The notes under the pieces are model-generated. The model made no database searches. It had not been told where the DNA came from and was given only the letters and a program-made list of their open reading frames with translations. The translations under genes and the position numbers were made by a program. A stretch of 16,300 nt of DNA from JBAPRR01 sp049281195 (GTDB lineage: Bacteria > Actinomycetota > Acidimicrobiia > Acidimicrobiales > CAVXTF01), in contig JBAPRR010000358.1 of the NCBI GenBank assembly GCA_049281195.1, positions 1 to 16,300 of the forward strand, in the 5' to 3' direction. Shown here piece by piece: positions 7,438 through 14,588 of this stretch; the stretch's first letter is position 1, and every line of letters starts with the position of its first letter.

Positions 7438-8598
7438 TCAGATCATGCGCCGGCGGGTGGCCCGCCACCCCCACCTTCCGATTATCGCCAGCAAACCCAG
7501 CAGCAAAAGGATGAACAGGGTAGGCCCGGCGATTCGCACGATGAATTCGAAACCTGACACGAAACCGGTCCAGCTGTTGTGCCAGGCCCTGCCCATCTCC
7601 GATCCGGGGTGCGAAACTCGAAGCGGGGCAGGCCGAGGTTTGTGACCGGGTTCGGTCAGGGTGACCGACAAAGAGCCGTAGGTGGTCTCGTTGTTGAGAA
7701 CCTGAAGCTGCCCCTGAAGCTGTTCGATCTGGCTCTCGATCGTGTCGAGTTGGCTCTGTACAGCCAGAATGGCACCGATCGTCGTCGCTTTGGTCATGAT
7801 CGTCAGGTACTGCTGGCGGCTCGCTTGCGCCGCCGCAATCTGGGCTTGAAGATCGACGTATTGCCCGGTCACATCCGTAGAGGTCGTGTTGACGGAGGTG
7901 ACGTGGCCATAGTCCTGCACCTGCGTCACCACCGATCCGAAAGAAGCCTCTGGGACCCGCAGCACGATGGTTGCAGAAGTGGCACCCGGGACTCCGGTGG
8001 CGAACTGGGCCTGCGTATTCGCCACGAAACCTCCGTCGGCTCCGGCCAGATTGGTGAGCTTGTCGAGCACGGACTCGAGCGAACCGTTACCGATGGTCAG
8101 GTACACCGACCCGTTCGCCTCCACCCGTGCAGATTGGCCAGCGTTGCTCGATGGAGCAGTCGAGGATCGCGACGTTGGCGCCGAGGACCCCGGCGTTTGC
8201 GCCGAGACGCCCGAGGACCTGTGGCCGGACCCCGAACCGGCAATATTCTCCGAAGTAGTTGACGGAGAAGAAGAATTCCCGCCGGGAACGCTTGAAATTG
8301 GAAGACCCGGGGCTCTCGCCGCAGAGGATGAGTTGTTGGATCGAGACCCCTCGTTCGAAATCGTGATCCCGGCAACCAGCAATACGACGACAGCGGCCAC
8401 GAGTGCGAAGCGACCACGGCCACTGCTCGGAATGACCCTGTGGCTCTGAACGACCTTGTTGCGCTTGGTCAATCCGGCCTGAGGCGCGGAGGGCTTTGCC
8501 GCAGCCAAGATCCTTTCGGTGGCGCCTTCTGACACCTCGAACGACGCAGCTATCTCGTGCAGAGCCTGGCTCAGCACGTCCTCGTCGATCATGGTCAT
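7438..8598 (-). CDS. DUF4349 membrane protein, probable anti-sigma factor
   Basis: This 386-residue protein has a cytoplasmic N-terminus of about 63 residues, a membrane segment at 64-80 (FALVAAVVVLLVAGITI), a Ser/Gly/Pro-rich extracytoplasmic linker (81-158), and a DUF4349 domain (159-375) whose middle part (245-305, Gln- and Leu-rich) should form a helical coiled coil. The domain ends in a second membrane segment (352-374) and a basic tail. Its ATG overlaps the stop of the ECF sigma gene in an ATGA. That coupling, and an N-terminus in the cytoplasm, point to a role as the anti-sigma factor that holds the sigma factor at the membrane. No zinc-binding H-x3-C-x2-C anti-sigma motif is present, so the sigma-binding part (residues 1-60) would be of another kind. 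A second ATG two codons downstream is an alternative start. The role is inference from context. Confidence 0.82.
   Translation of the reverse strand: MTMIDEDVLSQALHEIAASFEVSEGATERILAAAKPSAPQAGLTKRNKVVQSHRVIPSSGRGRFALVAAVVVLLVAGITISNEGSRSNNSSSAARAPGLPISSVPGGNSSSPSTTSENIAGSGSGHRSSGVSAQTPGSSAPTSRSSTAPSSNAGQSARVEANGSVYLTIGNGSLESVLDKLTNLAGADGGFVANTQAQFATGVPGATSATIVLRVPEASFGSVVTQVQDYGHVTSVNTTSTDVTGQYVDLQAQIAAAQASRQQYLTIMTKATTIGAILAVQSQLDTIESQIEQLQGQLQVLNNETTYGSLSVTLTEPGHKPRPAPLRVSHPGSEMGRAWHNSWTGFVSGFEFIVRIAGPTLFILLLLGLLAIIGRWGWRATRRRMI
7452..7466 (-). terminator. GC-rich hairpin at the 3' end of the DUF4349 gene
   Basis: GGCGGG and CCCGCC pair across a 3-base loop within the last codons of the DUF4349 gene. 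It might weaken transcription into the peptidase or stabilise the upstream message. No T-tract follows, so it is a poor intrinsic terminator. Confidence 0.2.
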
Positions 8599-9131
8599 CC
8601 GAGCACCTCCGAATCATCTTTCGTACCGTCGGACAGTTCCTGTCTCAGTGCAGGATGCGCGCCCAACAGTCGCCGAGCCTCATGTAGACGGGACTTCACC
8701 GTGCCGGGTCGTCGCCCGATTGCGGTAGCGATCTCACGCTCTGATAGCTCGGCGTAATACTTGAGGACGACGACCATCCGCAGATGCGTGGGCAGATCCC
8801 GTAACGCGCGTTGCACGTCGTGACCCAAGGCGACCTCGCCGGACGCGTCATGGACAAGCGACATGTTGGCGAGATCGCCTTCCGAGGATCGGCGCTCTCG
8901 GTGCGGGATCTCTTGACGCAGTCTCGAGTTGCAGGTGTTCACCACCACCCGGTACAGCCAAGGCCGGATGTCCGCACCTGCGGCAAGAGAGGCGCGGAAC
9001 CTCCATGCACGCAGAAACGCTTCCTGCACAGCCTCTTCGGCGTCCGCAGGGTTGCCCAGGATCAGGCAGGCCGTCCGGTAGGAGCGCAAATAGCTTTCTT
9101 TGATCCAGGTCTCAAGATCGTCTGCCGGCAT
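8595..9131 (-). CDS. ECF-family RNA polymerase sigma factor
   Basis: This 178-residue group IV sigma factor directs RNA polymerase to a specific promoter set. Sigma region 2 covers about residues 10-75: the core-binding and -10 recognition part runs through NPADAEEAVQEAFLRAWRF and ends with PWLYRVVVNTCNSRLR. Region 4 covers about 104-156, with the -35-binding helix-turn-helix at 127-153 (ELSEREIATAIGRRPGTVKSR). Region 3 is absent, as expected for the class. The ATG at 9131 has GGAAGG 4 bases upstream. The next gene overlaps it by 4 bases (ATGA) and encodes a membrane protein, which is the usual sigma/anti-sigma arrangement. The leader (9132-9216) carries a motif also found before the S53 peptidase, which hints that the peptidase belongs to the same regulon. 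The target promoter sequence cannot be proven from this window. Confidence 0.94.
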   Translation of the reverse strand: MPADDLETWIKESYLRSYRTACLILGNPADAEEAVQEAFLRAWRFRASLAAGADIRPWLYRVVVNTCNSRLRQEIPHRERRSSEGDLANMSLVHDASGEVALGHDVQRALRDLPTHLRMVVVLKYYAELSEREIATAIGRRPGTVKSRLHEARRLLGAHPALRQELSDGTKDDSEVLG

Positions 9132-9200
9132 ACGACCTTCCGCGTATCTGGTCCACGACCCATCGCTCGGTGGACATATATCTGTAGAGACTCACGCGGA

Positions 9201-9216
9201 GTCGAAAGGGTTCGGA
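9201..9216. promoter_or_regulatory. candidate regulatory motif upstream of the sigma-factor gene
   Basis: The plus strand reads GTCGAAAGGGTTCGGA, 70 to 85 bases upstream of the sigma-factor ATG. It combines the two blocks found in the peptidase leader at 7326-7348. On the minus strand the end of this element gives CCGAACC, which resembles the G/C-A-A-C core of ECF -35 elements, so it could be an autoregulated promoter. I could not define a matching -10. Confidence 0.25.
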
Positions 9217-9840
9217 CTAACCGGCAGAAATTCTGACGCTTGGATGCATCACCGGCTTGTACCCGGCGGCGAGAGTGGCCACCGTCGCTCGAGGGGTGAT
9301 GACTGCGACCTGAATATCGTCGTACCGGGGGCGGCGCTCGCCGTAGCCGCCCGGGCGCCAAGCCAACATCTCGTCGCCGACCACAAGAAACGGGAATCCG
9401 TCCAGATCGACCATCGCCCCGTCGGGCAAACTCGCCAATGACGCGACGTATCGTCGTCTGACTCCTGGCGCTACGAGACGGTTGGCGTGTAAGCGCGCGT
9501 CGATTGCCGGGGCTCTGGCCTCCTGGCCAGGGTGGGCGACAGTCCAGGCATTCCTGAAGTCGTGGTAGTCGGAGAAGCGGCACTCCCCGCATGGCCTGTG
9601 TCCGGCAGCCAAGGCGGTTGCTTCATCAAGGAAGAACAGCTCAGTGAGCCTGCCCGGCGCCATCAGTTGGCGACGTATCCCCTTGTACTCGAGGAGACAG
9701 ATCGCCCACGCCTTGCCACGCGAGTAACGCATCAGGTTCTGGTTGCGGTCGTGCAGGCATCCGCGATTTCCCCAGAACATTCCCCGGTCTTGCACCGCGA
9801 TGATCTCGCCGTACGGGTTTACGCGATTGCGCCTCGGCAT
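9217..9840 (-). CDS. conserved protein of unknown function with GHRPCGECR motif
   Basis: This 207-residue soluble protein belongs to a family I recognise only as a conserved hypothetical. Its N-terminus (MPRRNRVNPYG), a GNRGCLH element (24-30), the phrase LTELFFLDEATALAAGHRPCGECR (65-88) and the C-terminal TPRATVATLAAGYKPVMHPS (182-201) look like family signatures. Cys84 and Cys87 in the HRPCGEC element, with His81 and perhaps Cys28 or His30, could bind a metal, but that is inference. No signal peptide or membrane segment is seen. The ATG at 9840 follows the VWA gene by 36 bases, and AAGGA stands about 10 bases upstream, so it may be the third gene of the AAA+/VWA operon. Whether it works with them is unknown. 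Confidence 0.75.
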   Translation of the reverse strand: MPRRNRVNPYGEIIAVQDRGMFWGNRGCLHDRNQNLMRYSRGKAWAICLLEYKGIRRQLMAPGRLTELFFLDEATALAAGHRPCGECRFSDYHDFRNAWTVAHPGQEARAPAIDARLHANRLVAPGVRRRYVASLASLPDGAMVDLDGFPFLVVGDEMLAWRPGGYGERRPRYDDIQVAVITPRATVATLAAGYKPVMHPSVRISAG

Positions 9841-9876
9841 CGCTATCGCATCCTTTTCGTGGCAATCTCAGATCGT

Positions 9877-11100
9877 TCAGCGGCGAACCGTCAACTCGGG
9901 CTCGATGTGGACGATTCGCGCCCACGAGGGTGGGGGAAACCCCGGATGGTTGAAGTCCTGATCCAGTAGTCCGACGACAACACGAATCCCCTTCGGAGGA
10001 ATGGCCGGCCATGGGGTGAACCCATCTGTGAGAACCACTATCACCGAAGGGCGGGGTCGCAACGCTGCCGCTGCGCGTATGCCCGCCCCCATGTCGGTCC
10101 CCCCGCCGCCGGCGAGTTCAACTTGACGCGCCGTCGTCACGCGCTTGACGGCGTGGACGTTCGTGTCAACAGCGAGGACACGAACCTGCGCGCTACGTAG
10201 ACCACCGCGGGCGAGAATTCCCTCCACTTCTGAAAGCGCCCGGGCCAGCAGCTCGTCGTGCATCGACCCCGAGGTGTCACAGACGATCGCCACATCGGGA
10301 ACAGGTCTGTGCATGGCAGGGAGAATCACATTTGGAGCGGAGTTGGCTCGGCGCGATGGCTTCCGGTAGGTGTAGTCGACGTTGCCTGCGACGCTGGCGA
10401 TCCCGTTACGAATCTCGGCCGCCAGTACCCTTCGCCAGTCGATACGCGACGGCAGAATGGACTCGGCCCAACGCAACAAACCCGCAGGAACGCTTCCGGG
10501 AAGCTGGCCATTCTGTCTCTGGACCTCAGCCGCAACTCCCAGACGTAACAGCTGTGCCTGCTGGGCGCCGATCCCTTCGCTGTCGTTCTCGCCCTTCGAA
10601 CCTGATCGTTCCCACGACCGATCGCCGTTGTCGCACCCTGAGCCGCAATCCCAGTGGCGTCGGCCCGCCCCTGCGTAGGGAAGGTAAGCCTCGGCGAGCT
10701 GGCCGTCGTTACAAGCCAGGTCTTTGGGTAACTCGGGAGCGACCTCGGGGACGGCACCTTGTTGTTCCAGGTCGTCGTTGATCTCTGCGTCCGTGGCGCG
10801 GTTCCAAGCATGCCGCGACGTTTCGTCGCCGACGTGCATCATGTCTGCTCGCTCAGCATGTTCTCTCAATAGATGGCCGGTGAGATGAACGTAGAGCTTT
10901 CCGAACTCGGTCACACTCAGAGACTGGAGCAGGTCGGGGTCAGCATGGATCCGCCATTGCCGGTCTACGGAAATCGTTTCGCAGCCCGGTTGGGACACGA
11001 CCGTCGAGGCGAAGAGGGCACTTGCGAGATATGGGTACTTGGTGGCGGCCCAGAGCCTGGCGGCGGCAACTTTGGTTCCGGGATTCCGCTCAGCGCTCAT
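9877..11100 (-). CDS. VWA-like domain protein of the DUF2201 (putative metallopeptidase) type
   Basis: This 407-residue soluble protein has two parts. Residues about 10-240 match the N-terminal putative-metallopeptidase domain of DUF2201 proteins: a helix reading VHLTGHLLREHAERA (71-85) and the marker WNRATDAEINDDL (99-111). The expected HExxH reads HLTGH (72-76), with Leu in place of the catalytic Glu, so peptidase activity is doubtful. A low-complexity Gly/Ser/Glu stretch (142-178) follows. Residues about 266-407 are a von Willebrand A-like domain with an intact metal site: DTSGSM (275-280), GGTDMG (333-338) and LTDG (357-360). The long frame extends upstream inside the AAA+ gene, but the ATG at 11100, 7 bases after that gene's stop, gives the family-like start. 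MoxR ATPases and VWA proteins typically act as a pair, the ATPase remodelling or loading a client through the VWA partner. Confidence 0.88.
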   Translation of the reverse strand: MSAERNPGTKVAAARLWAATKYPYLASALFASTVVSQPGCETISVDRQWRIHADPDLLQSLSVTEFGKLYVHLTGHLLREHAERADMMHVGDETSRHAWNRATDAEINDDLEQQGAVPEVAPELPKDLACNDGQLAEAYLPYAGAGRRHWDCGSGCDNGDRSWERSGSKGENDSEGIGAQQAQLLRLGVAAEVQRQNGQLPGSVPAGLLRWAESILPSRIDWRRVLAAEIRNGIASVAGNVDYTYRKPSRRANSAPNVILPAMHRPVPDVAIVCDTSGSMHDELLARALSEVEGILARGGLRSAQVRVLAVDTNVHAVKRVTTARQVELAGGGGTDMGAGIRAAAALRPRPSVIVVLTDGFTPWPAIPPKGIRVVVGLLDQDFNHPGFPPPSWARIVHIEPELTVRR

Positions 11101-11107
11101 CTTCGTA

Positions 11108-12232
11108 TCAGGCGAGCAATCCGGCGTCTTTGAGAAGTGGCGCGAACAATGAGACCTGCGGAGGAACTGGTGCGCCGGGCGGACGGCATCGGGCGAGCGT
11201 TCTCGCCGCGACTGCTGCAATGTCCGGTGCGCTGTCGCCGGCCTTTCCGAACGCGATCCACCCTGCTTGCCACCGTTCAGGAGTGGGATCGGATGCCACG
11301 GCTGCGGCAATAGAGCTCAGGGCTGCGTAGGCCCTGTCACCCCTCGACGGAAGTTCGAACGATTCAGGATCGGAAAGGATGGCTTCGGGGTCGGGGAGAT
11401 CCGCTTCGACAAGCCAGGTGAGAAATTCGATCCCGGCTCCGTCACCGACCGCTCCACGAACGAGCAATGAACGGGCGAGCTCACTTGTGCCGGAAGCTTC
11501 GGAGGCTGCAAGCAATCTGGCTGTCATGTCCCAGGTCCGGGGGCTCGGCCACGATCTACCGGCGCTGGCAACATCAGAAGGGACTTCGACAGCGAGGTTC
11601 GGCCGGACAGTTATGAAGGCTGCCACCCAGCTTCGCGTTACCGGGACACGGAATTCCCATCCGTGAGCAAGAGCTGACGCTGGCGGCGTGCTCCATCCTG
11701 ACGAGAAGCCGTCGGCCAAGGTGCGTGCATCCACCGGCCATTCCAAGTGGCAGAAACGGTTCGCCAGCGGGGCTGACAGATCCCACCCGTCGGCCGCCTG
11801 TTCTGGTGGGTTTGCCGCTGCAACAACTGAGACCTCCTGCGGAAGCGTCAAGTCCCCGACCGTCCGTTCGAGCACCACCCGCAGCAGCGCCGCTTGAACC
11901 GCAGGTGGTGCGGTCGACACCTCGTCGAAGAACAGGAGTCCGTGACCGGAGTCAGCCAAACGTTTAGCCCACCTCGGCGGAGCGAAAAAGACCTCAGGCG
12001 AACCGTTTGTGGACGTAACGACCGGTAGGCCGGCGAAATCCGACGGCTCTCTGATCGAAGCGATGACTGTTTCACACGGCCAACCCGAGGCGTCGGCCAT
12101 TGCTCGGATCAAAGAGGTCTTCCCCGTCCCCGGCGCCCCCCAAAGCAGAACGGGTACCCGCGCCGCCACTGCGGTCGCCAATGCTTCGGTGACAGTGGTC
12201 TGATCGTTCACGTCTTCAAGTGTGCACGACAA
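11108..12232 (-). CDS. MoxR-type AAA+ ATPase
   Basis: This is a 374-residue AAA+ ATPase of the MoxR class. Walker A is GAPGTGKT at residues 32-39, Walker B LLFFDE at 99-104, sensor 1 Asn141 in AAANPPE, and an ANRF arginine finger at 157-160. An inserted loop with REPSDFAGLP (61-70) matches the beta-hairpin region typical of MoxR proteins. The C-terminal third (about 230-374) is helical with no further motif. The frame opens with a TTG at 12232, with GGAG 12 bases upstream. A GTG at 12211 (residue 8) is an alternative start with a poorer ribosome site. The VWA gene begins 7 bases after its stop, so the two are one transcription unit. Two unknown genes lie divergently 58 bases away and share its promoter region. 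Confidence 0.92.
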   Translation of the reverse strand: MSCTLEDVNDQTTVTEALATAVAARVPVLLWGAPGTGKTSLIRAMADASGWPCETVIASIREPSDFAGLPVVTSTNGSPEVFFAPPRWAKRLADSGHGLLFFDEVSTAPPAVQAALLRVVLERTVGDLTLPQEVSVVAAANPPEQAADGWDLSAPLANRFCHLEWPVDARTLADGFSSGWSTPPASALAHGWEFRVPVTRSWVAAFITVRPNLAVEVPSDVASAGRSWPSPRTWDMTARLLAASEASGTSELARSLLVRGAVGDGAGIEFLTWLVEADLPDPEAILSDPESFELPSRGDRAYAALSSIAAAVASDPTPERWQAGWIAFGKAGDSAPDIAAVAARTLARCRPPGAPVPPQVSLFAPLLKDAGLLA

Positions 12233-12290
12233 CCGCAGCCGGTGCTCCCCGCCAATTCGTTTCCGATCCGGCCATGCCAGGCTGTAGAGC
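12233..12290. promoter_or_regulatory. shared divergent promoter region of the AAA+/VWA pair and the two unknown genes
   Basis: Only 58 bases separate the two start codons, so both promoters and any operator must lie here or overlap the genes. A TGTAGA box at 12283-12288 could be a plus-strand -10 element. If so, the transcript would start almost at the GTG at 12291. I found no clear inverted repeat. Confidence 0.35.
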
Positions 12291-13586
12291 GTGCGAGGCG
12301 CCTTCGACCCGGAGCTCTACCTACGTCTGGCATGTGAACGCCAGGTTCTCGATCCCGGGGAATGGCACGGTCGCGGCCCCTGGCTCTCAGTACCGATAGA
12401 GACCGCCATGGCATTGGTTGCAATTGACGCAATAGAGCCTGGCGTCGCGCAGGAAATCCTGGACGACTATGCGATCGCGTTGGCTATTCGGAATGGGAGT
12501 CATATGCCCAGGGCCTTCTTGTTTCGACCGTCACAGATGAATAGGCCGGGCCGCCGAGATCTCCACGCATCGCGCGTCATAGCGTGCGAGCAAGATTTGG
12601 AGCAGCCATGGGGTGCCTTGACGATTCACTACGTCTCGCTCGGAGAAACGACAACGTCCGTGGCGATCACTGCCCGCGAATCGTCGCCTGGTCTGCTCAT
12701 CTCCTCGTTGGGCCATCAAGGAACCCAACAGACGCCGATAACCGACGATCAGGGACACACGGAGATCGCCAACTTCAGTGGCGGCACAGGCTCGGGGGGC
12801 GGCTACCACGGGACGCTCACCACCACTCAGCCGCTTTCGAAGACCACAAAGTGGATAGATATCAATTCGGGCCGGCTGGAACTTCCAGACGGAGTTACCG
12901 CCCCTTCGGTTTACATCGAGACAACCACAGAAGGCGATGCCGCAACACGTCACCTGTGGAGGCTCGTGGCCAATCCAAACTGGTCGAGGCCACCGCCGTC
13001 TCCCTTAGTGGGGGGAATTAGGCGCAATATGGGTTACGAACTTCCACGCGCTGTGGACACCACAATCGAAACTCTCACCGCCGCGGGCGCTCTCGCCGCC
13101 GATGCGAAGGTCATCGAAGATGCACGTCGAGTCATGGCGGCCTGGGCCGGTCAAACAAGTCCGGGCCTACCCGAACCTTGGGCTTCTTTGATAGCAAATC
13201 GTGGGCGACTACGAGGGCCTTCTGGAGTCGTTGCGCTGGGAGCTGTCACGCCCCCGGTCGATGGAACGGTTATCGCCGTGGACGCGTTGGTCTCGAGTCG
13301 TGAGACTTTCGATCTTCGTGTGTCCGCATCGCCTGACCTATTGCAAGGGGGGACCGCCCGTTTTGTGCTCGACGGCTCCGCCATCATGTGGTGGGCCGAG
13401 GACGACAGGCGCAATCACTACCTGGGGACCATCGGCGACTGGGGAAGTGACGGATCGGTCGGCACGGGGACCGTCGTCTACACCCCGCCCCTCGACCCCG
13501 CCGCCACCGAGCTGCGGATCCTTCCCACGGGATCGACGGAGCGTGCCGTCATAACGGTCGCACTCCCCGATTGGGGACTCAGGTGA
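12291..13586 (+). CDS. unknown protein with an internal beta-rich repeat, divergent from the AAA+/VWA pair
   Basis: I do not recognise this 431-residue soluble protein. It has no signal peptide or membrane segment. The first 70 residues are mostly helical, ending in EILDDYAIALAIRNG (55-69). Two beta-rich blocks show internal similarity: D152-D153, then F162, G174-T-L, P181-L and W188-I in the first; D371-D372, W384, G393-T-V, P400-L and L408 in the second. The DD-to-GT spacing (21) and GT-to-PL spacing (7) are identical, which points to a domain duplication. Between them is a helical region (255-300). GTG at 12291 is the first possible start, since an in-frame TAG lies two codons upstream. 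ATG at 12408 is the next. The next gene overlaps by GTGA. The position suggests a client or partner of the AAA+/VWA proteins. Confidence 0.75.
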   Translation: MRGAFDPELYLRLACERQVLDPGEWHGRGPWLSVPIETAMALVAIDAIEPGVAQEILDDYAIALAIRNGSHMPRAFLFRPSQMNRPGRRDLHASRVIACEQDLEQPWGALTIHYVSLGETTTSVAITARESSPGLLISSLGHQGTQQTPITDDQGHTEIANFSGGTGSGGGYHGTLTTTQPLSKTTKWIDINSGRLELPDGVTAPSVYIETTTEGDAATRHLWRLVANPNWSRPPPSPLVGGIRRNMGYELPRAVDTTIETLTAAGALAADAKVIEDARRVMAAWAGQTSPGLPEPWASLIANRGRLRGPSGVVALGAVTPPVDGTVIAVDALVSSRETFDLRVSASPDLLQGGTARFVLDGSAIMWWAEDDRRNHYLGTIGDWGSDGSVGTGTVVYTPPLDPAATELRILPTGSTERAVITVALPDWGLR

Positions 13587-14485
13587 GCGTTCTTCCTTGG
13601 TGGAGTCTCCACCCGGCCGTTGAGACAGTGGTCGAATGCTCTGGCGAGCCGCATGAGATCCGATGGTCGGACGGCATGTTCCAGATCCCACGGCATCCCG
13701 ACCCGGCTGGGGAGCGCGTATTGGCATCTCTTGGAGGCGAACGGTGCCAATGCGTCGACCTATGGGACGCCTGGGAGCGACAAAAGGAAGATCTGCGAGT
13801 TTTAACTCTCGCCAGTCGCGGGCCTGGAGACATCATCCGAGCAATTCATGGCAATCAGCAGGCATTGCGAGCAGGGTGGTACGGCCAGGCGCCTCCGCAA
13901 GTCGTCAATCGGCTACTGACGCGAAGGACAGCCCAACTCCGTACCGGAGGCATGCCGACTATCGCGCAGCCAATGCCGGCCGTCTATGGCGGCAATGTCC
14001 GCTTCGCAATGAGACGTTCAGCGCCGATGCAAATGCTAAGTACCGGGGAGCCCGATGAGACTGAGTCACTCCTTGAACTGGGTGGAGGTTTGCCCGACCG
14101 CCTCGTCGCAACGGTCCTCGCCACATGGTGCGAACGTGTCGAGTCACACGATTTAGGCAATCACGGAGCGCAACTCGTCTCAGCGCTCTTCGGTCGGGTC
14201 ACACTCGCTCTGCGAAATTGGTTGGGTGATCCCAATCTGCCAATCGATTTAGAGATGATCGGACCTTCTGAGACGCCAAGCCTTTCGCGCAACGGCGACT
14301 CCATGGAGATTCGGCTGCCATTCAGATGGTTGCTGGATGTGTGGGCAGGTGGACTTACAGTCGTTCTGGGTCGTTTCTCGCTCAGCTTGGTGAACGAATC
14401 CGATGGACGGCAACGTGTGATCGCTATCCGTCCGGATCTGCTTGATATACGTCCAGTGACCATCAGCCTGGCTGACGCTCAATGA
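13583..14485 (+). CDS. unknown protein coupled to the repeat protein upstream
   Basis: I do not recognise this 300-residue soluble protein. Its GTG at 13583 overlaps the upstream stop as GTGA, and GGGGA lies about 7 bases before it, so I prefer it to a TTG four codons further upstream. The N-terminal 85 residues contain evenly placed possible metal ligands: C19, H24, H38, C55 and C57, in ECSGEPHEIRW, RHPDPAGERVLASLGGE and RCQCVDLWDAW. The phrase DLRVLTLASRGPGD (70-83) also looks like a conserved signature. The middle is helical (170-215), and the C-terminus (220-300) is beta-rich with a Trp-containing LPFRWLLDVWAGG stretch (245-257) that is hydrophobic but too short and polar for a membrane span. 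The translational coupling argues that it works with the preceding protein. Confidence 0.75.
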   Translation: MSVLPWWSLHPAVETVVECSGEPHEIRWSDGMFQIPRHPDPAGERVLASLGGERCQCVDLWDAWERQKEDLRVLTLASRGPGDIIRAIHGNQQALRAGWYGQAPPQVVNRLLTRRTAQLRTGGMPTIAQPMPAVYGGNVRFAMRRSAPMQMLSTGEPDETESLLELGGGLPDRLVATVLATWCERVESHDLGNHGAQLVSALFGRVTLALRNWLGDPNLPIDLEMIGPSETPSLSRNGDSMEIRLPFRWLLDVWAGGLTVVLGRFSLSLVNESDGRQRVIAIRPDLLDIRPVTISLADAQ

Positions 14486-14532
14486 TCCCCGCTCCAGGTT
14501 GCGAGTGGTGCGCTATGTTCGCTGAAAATAGA

Positions 14533-14543
14533 GGGTCAGACCC
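14533..14543. repeat. small inverted repeat GGGTCAGACCC
   Basis: A near-perfect palindrome with a 4-bp stem (GGGT/ACCC) lies in the 103-base gap after the unknown gene pair. It could be part of a weak terminator, or a relic of an element of the kind that carries GGGGTC/GACCCC ends. Only one copy is seen. Confidence 0.2.
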
Positions 14544-14588
14544 CCGACAAAGAACAAAGGGGCCATCGAAAATGTTCAGAGCCTGCAC

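Noticed and set aside
11101..11310. N-terminal extension of the VWA protein into the AAA+ gene
   Set aside because: The extension is antifunctional low-complexity sequence from an overlapping frame; the ATG at 11100 starts right after the AAA+ stop.
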